A stretch of 64,000 bases of DNA from Paenibacillus xylaniclasticus (lineage in GTDB: Bacteria > Bacillota > Bacilli > Paenibacillales > Paenibacillaceae): contig NZ_BIML01000013.1 of NCBI RefSeq assembly GCF_004001065.1, positions 124,001-188,000 of the forward strand, in the 5' to 3' direction. Each line of letters begins with the position of its first letter. Position 1 is the first letter of the stretch. The notes beneath the pieces are model-generated. The model was not told where the DNA came from and did no database searches. It worked only from the letters and a program-made list of their open reading frames with translations. A program made the translations under genes and the position numbers. This document shows, piece after piece, positions 59,088-64,000 of this stretch.

Positions 59088-60127
59088 CAATTGGAGCGCG
59101 TGTGCTCAAGACCGGCATGGCCGTAGCGCTGGCGATATACGTCAGCGGGCTGCTCGGCTTCGCTTCTCCGCTCATTGCAGCGGTAGCTTCTATTTTTACG
59201 ATTCAGCCTTCGATTTACCGCTCTTGGCAGCAAATAAGCGATCAACTGCAGACGAATATTATTGGGGCGGCTGTAGCATTGGCTGCCGTCCGGCTGTTCG
59301 GCTCTACACCAATCGCAATTGGACTCATATGTATTCTAGTCATCTTACTTAGTATTAAGCTGAAGATGGAAAGTACGATCGGACTGACGCTCGTGACGGT
59401 TGTTGCGGTAATGGAAGCGCACGATGCAGGGCTTACGTTCGCGCTTGACCGATTTCTGATGGTGCTGACCGGTATGGGCTCGGCTTTCGTGGTCAACGTT
59501 GCTGTATTCCCACCGCGTCCTCGCAAGCAATTCTCTGATCAGGTTCACCATGCGTTTGATCAGCTGTCTCTGCTGCTGCGGACCGCGGTATCTAACGAAA
59601 TGAAGGAGCAGGTATTCAACAACGAGAAGGAACGGCTGGAGGCGACGCTCCGCAAGCTGGAGGAGAGGTTCTCTGTCTTCGAGGAGGAGCGGGCGCTATT
59701 GCCGAAGCGTAAGGCGATTCGAGCACGGCAGCTCGTCGTATCGAAGCAAATGATTAAAGTGCTGCAAAAGGGCGGCGATCTGCTTAATGCAGTGGAAGAG
59801 CATTATTTTGCCGCTCCAGAAGCAGACGAGTGGGCGCATCGCTTCGACCGTCATATCGAGGACTTAACGAAGTATCATGAGCAAATTTTGCTGAAGTCGG
59901 AAGGAAAGATGAAGCCCAGCGCAACGATAGAGCCGGAGGAAGCGAGAGAGGCAAGGCTGGCGTCACAGTTAGTCGACTACTTTGGAGAAACGGACGAGAG
60001 CCGTAAGCGGCTTATGTTCGTTGCGTCGGCGATGTTCGAATACGCCTATCACTTGCGCAGGCTGGAGAAGCTGATCGATCAGGTGCTGCAGCGTGAGGCA
60101 CAGAACCCGCAGAAGCTTGGCAGATAA
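59084..60127 (+). CDS. Aromatic acid exporter-like membrane protein (ArAE family)
   Basis: A 347-residue protein whose first 150 residues hold about five membrane helices (MAVALAIYVSGLLGF, ASIFTIQPSIYRSW, IIGAAVALAAVRLFG, and others). A long cytoplasmic helical domain of the DUF939/ArAE_1 type follows. Homologues are called aromatic acid exporters by similarity; substrate evidence is thin. It starts inside the end of the alkC-like gene (ATGA) with GGGGAGGAGC upstream. Confidence 0.85.
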   Translation: MTIGARVLKTGMAVALAIYVSGLLGFASPLIAAVASIFTIQPSIYRSWQQISDQLQTNIIGAAVALAAVRLFGSTPIAIGLICILVILLSIKLKMESTIGLTLVTVVAVMEAHDAGLTFALDRFLMVLTGMGSAFVVNVAVFPPRPRKQFSDQVHHAFDQLSLLLRTAVSNEMKEQVFNNEKERLEATLRKLEERFSVFEEERALLPKRKAIRARQLVVSKQMIKVLQKGGDLLNAVEEHYFAAPEADEWAHRFDRHIEDLTKYHEQILLKSEGKMKPSATIEPEEAREARLASQLVDYFGETDESRKRLMFVASAMFEYAYHLRRLEKLIDQVLQREAQNPQKLGR

Positions 60128-60133
60128 CGAAAT

Positions 60134-60184
60134 AGCCCCGAGCAATTGTCTACATGAAGGCAGAGACAATGCTTGGGGCTTTTT
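60134..60184 (+). terminator. Terminator after the ArAE-like gene
   Basis: AGCCCCGAGCAATTGTCT (60134-60151) pairs with AGACAATGCTTGGGGCT (60164-60180) with a one-base bulge, followed by TTTT. Confidence 0.85.
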
Positions 60185-60210
60185 GCTGCTGCAGATGACT
60201 CTTCGTGCTG

Positions 60211-60504
60211 CTATTTCTCGGTCCGTGTATCTTGAGGATGGCGGCGAGGGTGCTGCATATGTGCTTCCGGACTATCATCATCGTCCTTCGGCACGAGCCG
60301 CGGATCGGTGTGGCCCTTGTGATGATTATCGAAATCAAGCTCGACCAATTCCCATTCTGTACTTCCGAGGATCGGGTCGGACGGGAACAGCTGGCCGCGC
60401 TCCATCTTCTCCTCACGGCCCCACTCGTTACGGTATATGCCTTCAACTTCTACTTGCTCACCGGATATCGGGTCCATTTCAATATTCTTGTTCTTAGAGC
60501 TCAC
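60211..60504 (-). CDS. Small acidic hypothetical protein
   Basis: A 97-residue soluble protein from GTG 60504, chosen because AAGGAGG lies eight bases before it. An ATG at 60522 lies upstream of the ribosome site and is less likely. It reads MDPISGEQVEVEGIYRNEWGREEKMERGQLFPSDPILGSTEWELVELDFDN near the middle, a patterned beta-rich stretch. It then has an acidic, His/Asp/Pro-rich tail (PKDDDDSPEAHMQHPRRH). Family not recognised. No partner genes. Confidence 0.65.
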   Translation of the reverse strand: MSSKNKNIEMDPISGEQVEVEGIYRNEWGREEKMERGQLFPSDPILGSTEWELVELDFDNHHKGHTDPRLVPKDDDDSPEAHMQHPRRHPQDTRTEK

Positions 60505-60616
60505 ACGGTTGTCCTCCTTCATGCTGCATGAAAGCCGGCTGCCAGGGTGATGGAGTACTTTTATTCACTCGCATAGAGCCTTGCGACCAGCTTAGCGAGT
60601 AAGCGCCAAGCATAAC

Positions 60617-60760
60617 TCACAGTCCGTGCTTCGGTACCGCTGCACGGTCGGCTTCAGATTGAAGCTCGCTCGCCGCTGCTTTGCTGGCTCGGCCCCGGTC
60701 AGCGAGCGATTGCTGCTTGCTCGCTGCGATTTGTTTGTTAGACGGATTCTTCTCAGCCAT
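60617..60760 (-). CDS. Small basic/Ala-rich hypothetical protein, 47 residues
   Basis: ATG 60760 to the stop at 60617. It reads AEKNPSNKQIAASKQQSLADRGRASKAAASELQSEADR, polar and helical, with no Cys or Trp. GGAAGGAG lies about ten bases before the start. The short size and composition recall small spore or stress proteins, but it is not a recognised SASP. A longer frame to 60814 would begin before the ribosome site. Confidence 0.5.
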   Translation of the reverse strand: MAEKNPSNKQIAASKQQSLADRGRASKAAASELQSEADRAAVPKHGL

Positions 60761-60865
60761 GTCGCAATCGTCTCCTTCCATGATGGCATAGCCGGTCATC
60801 CGGCCATGCGCCATGCTGCTTCAACAGTGTGCCACGGAAGGAGCAATGTTATGAGCAGAATTGAA

Positions 60866-61201
60866 TTATAGGAGCCGAAGACCGCAGGATGGGCAGCTCG
60901 GATGCTGTTCGGTAACCGTTTCGCCGCAAGCGGGACAAGCTTCCGAGAACGGTTCAAGTGACGCTGCCGATTGAGCGGCACCTGCTTGAGTGTTTGCGGT
61001 AGAGCTGTCGGGGGGCGGACTCGGTCGAAGATGCGCAGGTGTGCCGAAGATCGTCTCGATCATTTCTTTAAATTCCTTGAATCGTTCAGAGTCATCGGTA
61101 GACAGCTTGACGAATAGAAACATGGCTCCTACCAGCGCAAATGTAATGAGCAGGACGAAGATGGTTGCTCCTGCTGAATACCAATTGATGCTCATCGCCA
61201 T
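60866..61201 (-). CDS. Single-helix membrane protein with C-terminal zinc ribbon
   Basis: A 111-residue protein with one membrane helix (TIFVLLITFALVGAMFLFV), a charged segment (KLSTDDSERFKEFKEMIETIFG), a Pro/Ser/Ala linker and a terminal CPACGETVTEQHPSCPSCG zinc ribbon. It may be a membrane-anchored metal sensor or adaptor; the function is not known. AGGAGG precedes the ATG by about nine bases. The VTT gene ends 20 bases upstream on the same strand, so the two are likely cotranscribed. Confidence 0.8.
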   Translation of the reverse strand: MAMSINWYSAGATIFVLLITFALVGAMFLFVKLSTDDSERFKEFKEMIETIFGTPAHLRPSPPPDSSTANTQAGAAQSAASLEPFSEACPACGETVTEQHPSCPSCGLRLL

Positions 61202-61221
61202 GTTTAGACAAGCCTCCTGTG

Positions 61222-61827
61222 TTATTTAAGTTGGTAACGGCTCTCCAGCTGTTTGCCGCCAAACCACATGACCGCCAATACCGTTAAGAGTACGACGATC
61301 CGCCAAGGCTCCCGGGCAAGGTTCGAAATGTCGGCGCTGACGATCGAGATGCTGAATATCATGACGGATTTTCCGAGTAAGGTCGCAATTAGAAACGTAC
61401 GGAATGGCAGTGTGCTCAGCCCTGCGACAACATTAATGAGTGCAGACGGAGTAAAAGGAAAGCAGGCGAGCAGAAAAAGCGGTGTAAAGCCTTTATTTTC
61501 GATCCAGTTAAAGAACTTTTGCGACTTCGGAAGACGTCTTCGGAACCATTGGCCAAGACGTCGGCCGAGCTTGCGAGCAATCCAGAACACAATCGATGCC
61601 CCGATCGTGACTCCGAGCCAAGACAGCAAGAAGCCGTACCATAGGCCATAAATGTTCACGTTCGCGGCGACGATGACGATGAGCGGAAGCGCTGGAATAA
61701 GCGCCTCCGCAATCGGCATTAGCAGCCCGGGGAGCGGGCCAAATTCTTTGTAGCTGCGCAAAGTTCGTTCAATATGCTCTAGATCGAGCGCTTTGATTTG
61801 TGTAAGCCAGTCTTGCAGTTCATTCAT
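61222..61827 (-). CDS. VTT/DedA-like (TVP38/TMEM64 family) membrane protein
   Basis: A 201-residue membrane protein with about five helices. The VTT core is visible: LIPALPLIVIVAANVNIYGLWYG, then SWLGVTIGASIVFWIARKLGR with the conserved Gly and Arg, and FPFTPSALINVVAGLS. The family includes lipid scramblase or flippase-like proteins; the exact role is unclear. A GGTGA-type ribosome site precedes the ATG. Located between the MFS and zinc-ribbon genes on the same strand. Confidence 0.88.
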   Translation of the reverse strand: MNELQDWLTQIKALDLEHIERTLRSYKEFGPLPGLLMPIAEALIPALPLIVIVAANVNIYGLWYGFLLSWLGVTIGASIVFWIARKLGRRLGQWFRRRLPKSQKFFNWIENKGFTPLFLLACFPFTPSALINVVAGLSTLPFRTFLIATLLGKSVMIFSISIVSADISNLAREPWRIVVLLTVLAVMWFGGKQLESRYQLK

Positions 61828-61842
61828 TCGTGTAGGGTCACC

Positions 61843-63042
61843 TTAGCCTTTCTGACGGGAATAGGATTGTTGCTCGGTAAAGCTGTGGAACGGAAACCAT
61901 AAATAGAACAATCCGATCAGTCCGAACAGCGCTGCGCTGTACCAGACGACGGAGGGTTGTCCGAGCTGGGACGCGATAATGCCTCCCACGATAGGGCCGA
62001 TCATGACGCCTAAGCCTTCAACGGTAGAAAATATCCCCCAGCCAAGCCCTTGCTGTTTCGGCGGCACATAGGACGCGAGCAGGGCGTTCCAAGCAGGAAG
62101 TACAGCTGCATACGACAACCCGAGCGCGGCCGCAAGCAGCAGGCAGCTGCCGAAGGATGGCGCGAAAGCGAGTGAGTACAGCGCAATCGCGAAGATGGCG
62201 AAGCCGAAGACAAGAAACCATTTCTTCCCTCCGAGCTTGTCAGATAGCCGGCCGAGCGGCATGAGAGCCGCAACGGTGAATCCGCCGCCTACAAGGAGCA
62301 GCAGTGAATATTCCGCTCCGGTCAGTCCGAGCGATTCAGAAGCGAAGCTTGGCAGTACGGGCACCAGCATGCTGGCGCCGATCGTCTGCAAGATCATGCC
62401 GGGCAGGAGCAGCTTCATCTGCCTCAGCTTCTCCTGAAGAATAGCGAGCTGCTGTCGAAATGGAATCGTCACGACGCCGGTCGCGCGGCCGCGCTTCATA
62501 AGAAGTGAAAGCGCGAAAGCTGCAATCGACATGATCAGCAGTACTAGAAAAGTTCGCTGCGTGCTGTAGTCGAGCATAATGTTTGCAATGATCGGTCCTG
62601 CACCTAATCCGACGAACCATATCGTATATAAATAGCCCATCTGCGTCGCGCGACGCTCGTTCGACACTCGGGTAAGGCAGACGATCCAAATCGGGGATAT
62701 GCCGATGCCGAACAGAGCGGAGGCGGTAATAAAAAGCCATGGACTTTGACTGTATGGAAGAAGCGCGATCCCGGCTGTCGTAAGGAACAAGCCGACTTGC
62801 ACAACGATGCGAGCAGACAGTCGGTCAAGCAGGTAACCGATAATCAATTTGAGCACGGTATCTGTTATATAGTGGGCGGTGACAGCCACGCCAATGACAT
62901 CCAGCGACAAACCAAGTGATTGTTCGCCGTAAATCGGCATGAAGCTGATGACGCCTGCACCTCGAATGAACTCAACCAGAAACAGAATGGCAGAGAATAG
63001 GATTGTTTCCGCATCGAACCATCGGAAGATTTTATCGGTCAC
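61843..63042 (-). CDS. Major facilitator superfamily transporter
   Basis: A 399-residue protein of twelve helices from GTG 63042. The loop motif GYLLDRLSAR lies between helices 2 and 3, and a second copy, GRLSDKLGGKKW, between helices 8 and 9. This is a DHA1-like drug/solute exporter pattern. Its substrate is unknown. Start choice is open: ATG 63093 gives 17 more residues, and a GGAGGTG site at 63085-63079 lies between these two starts and can fold into a hairpin. The VTT gene follows after 15 bases. Confidence 0.85.
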   Translation of the reverse strand: MTDKIFRWFDAETILFSAILFLVEFIRGAGVISFMPIYGEQSLGLSLDVIGVAVTAHYITDTVLKLIIGYLLDRLSARIVVQVGLFLTTAGIALLPYSQSPWLFITASALFGIGISPIWIVCLTRVSNERRATQMGYLYTIWFVGLGAGPIIANIMLDYSTQRTFLVLLIMSIAAFALSLLMKRGRATGVVTIPFRQQLAILQEKLRQMKLLLPGMILQTIGASMLVPVLPSFASESLGLTGAEYSLLLLVGGGFTVAALMPLGRLSDKLGGKKWFLVFGFAIFAIALYSLAFAPSFGSCLLLAAALGLSYAAVLPAWNALLASYVPPKQQGLGWGIFSTVEGLGVMIGPIVGGIIASQLGQPSVVWYSAALFGLIGLFYLWFPFHSFTEQQSYSRQKG

Positions 63043-63239
63043 GACAGTTTGCCCTTTCGATGTGTATATGGAGGATGTCACCTCCAATTCCATTATAGGA
63101 CATTGGCCCAAAATATCCAAAACAGGGTGCAGCTTGAGTAAAGGTGACCTGCAGCCGATGTAATCGATCTCATACCTATGCTACAGTGGGGAAGAAATAC
63201 AATCCTGGTTTAGATATATCATACTGAAGGGAGAAGGAA

Positions 63240-64000
63240 ATGATCATGGAGTATACCAAGCTTGGCAAGTCCGGCCTACGGGTCAGCCGTCTGTGTCTAG
63301 GTACGATGAACTTCGGAGTTGATACAGATGAACGGGAATCATTTCATATTATGGATGCTGCGCTCGATGCGGGCATCAACTTCTTCGATACAGCTAATGT
63401 TTACGGTTGGGGGGAGAATGCGGGGCGGACGGAGGAAATAATCGGCCGCTGGTTCGCGCAAGGCGGCGGCAGGCGCGAACGAACTGTGCTTGCAACCAAA
63501 TTGTATGGCGACATGAGCGATCCGCTCGATGGTCCGAACGGTGCAGCAGGCTTATCCGCTTACAAAATCCGTCGCCATCTCGAAGGTTCGCTGAGAAGGC
63601 TGCAAACGGATCATATCGAGCTTTATCAAATGCACCACATCGATCGCAGCGTCGGCTGGGACGAGCTGTGGGGCGCATTCGAGATCGCTGCTGCACAGGG
63701 TAAGATTGGTTATGTTGGTTCGAGCAACTTCGCGGGCTGGGATATTGCTGTAGCACAGGGTGAAGCGAAGGCGCGCGGTCATATCGGTCTTGTCTGCGAG
63801 CAGCACAAATATAATTTGTTGTGCCGCCTGCCTGAGCTCGAGGTTCTGCCGGCGGCGCAGGCTCTTGGCCTCGGCGTCATTCCATGGAGCCCGCTCGACG
63901 GCGGCCTGCTAGCTGGCAATGCCCGCCATGGAGGTGGTGGTAAGCGCAGCGGCGATACGAAGCGTCTGGAGCAGCATGCCGCTTCGCTGGAAGCGTTCGG
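63240..64000 (+). CDS. Aldo/keto reductase, 3' end beyond window
   Basis: Runs off the right edge; 253 codons visible. It begins YTKLGKSGLRVSRLCLGTMNFG, with DAGINFFDTANVYG holding the catalytic Asp and Tyr. Then come the catalytic Lys (LATKLYG), IELYQMHHID with the His, and GYVGSSNFAGWDI with the NADPH site. This is the Tas/YajO or beta-subunit-like branch of NADPH-dependent AKRs. GAAGGGAG stands five to six bases before ATG 63240; ATG 63246 is also in frame. It is divergent from the MFS gene. Confidence 0.9.
   Translation, partial: MIMEYTKLGKSGLRVSRLCLGTMNFGVDTDERESFHIMDAALDAGINFFDTANVYGWGENAGRTEEIIGRWFAQGGGRRERTVLATKLYGDMSDPLDGPNGAAGLSAYKIRRHLEGSLRRLQTDHIELYQMHHIDRSVGWDELWGAFEIAAAQGKIGYVGSSNFAGWDIAVAQGEAKARGHIGLVCEQHKYNLLCRLPELEVLPAAQALGLGVIPWSPLDGGLLAGNARHGGGGKRSGDTKRLEQHAASLEAF

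Noticed and set aside
60205-60531. Plus-strand frame opposite the small acidic hypothetical gene
   Set aside because: The minus strand has a perfect AAGGAGG before a GTG and patterned protein sequence; the plus frame has neither.

Overview
The window looks like chromosome from a spore-forming, low-to-mid-GC Gram-positive bacterium close to Paenibacillus or Bacillus. The support is two-subunit glycine dehydrogenase (GcvPA/GcvPB), an LtaS-type lipoteichoic acid synthase, Spo0M, a HemAT-type globin sensor, nasBC nitrate reductase genes behind TnrA/GlnR-like boxes, a CcpA-like cre site, candidate sigma-K promoters, and strong AGGAGG-type ribosome binding sites with many GTG and TTG starts. I see no insertion sequence, phage gene, CRISPR array or rRNA. 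One tRNA gene (Thr, anticodon CGT) is present.

Layout. 1-982: end of a polar amino acid ABC transporter. 1.5-6.3 kb: nasBC, assimilatory nitrate reductase. 6.5-10.4 kb: membrane GGDEF-EAL protein translationally coupled to an orphan substrate-binding lipoprotein. 10.5-13 kb: cupin protein and convergent ltaS. 13-17.8 kb: gcvT-gcvPA-gcvPB, with gcvH divergent. 17.9-20 kb: MHYT-GGDEF-EAL protein. 20-24.6 kb: VOC protein, secreted metallophosphoesterase, UvrD/PcrA-like helicase. 24.7-27.8 kb: modular GH3 glycosidase behind a cre site.

28-40.1 kb holds the main accessory locus, a tellurium-resistance-type (Ter) stress system. It has three TerD proteins, a TerD-TerA fusion and TerC. These are followed by a predicted small-molecule biosynthesis operon: a citrate-lyase-like TIM barrel, a fused double phosphoribosyltransferase with TRSP and PELOTA domains, a HAD phosphatase and an ATP-grasp ligase. 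XpaC and TelA follow behind their own strong promoter. The TerD/TerC part probably forms a metal-linked membrane complex. The enzyme part is predicted from comparative genomics to make a nucleoside-like compound of unknown structure.

40-64 kb is mixed: two tiny membrane proteins, an SDR oxidoreductase, a short HemAT-like sensor, a saccharopine-dehydrogenase-like protein, a multicopper oxidase followed by an HD-GYP protein, a VanY-like carboxypeptidase, and a stand-alone EAL protein. Next come three probable spore-coat or mother-cell genes, two histidine kinases, MscL with a zinc ribbon, Nudix, Spo0M, AlkC with an aromatic-acid-exporter-like protein, small proteins, a VTT/DedA-like protein and an MFS transporter. 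An aldo/keto reductase runs off the right edge. Four c-di-GMP enzymes, two MHYT sensors and a globin sensor make the window rich in signalling.
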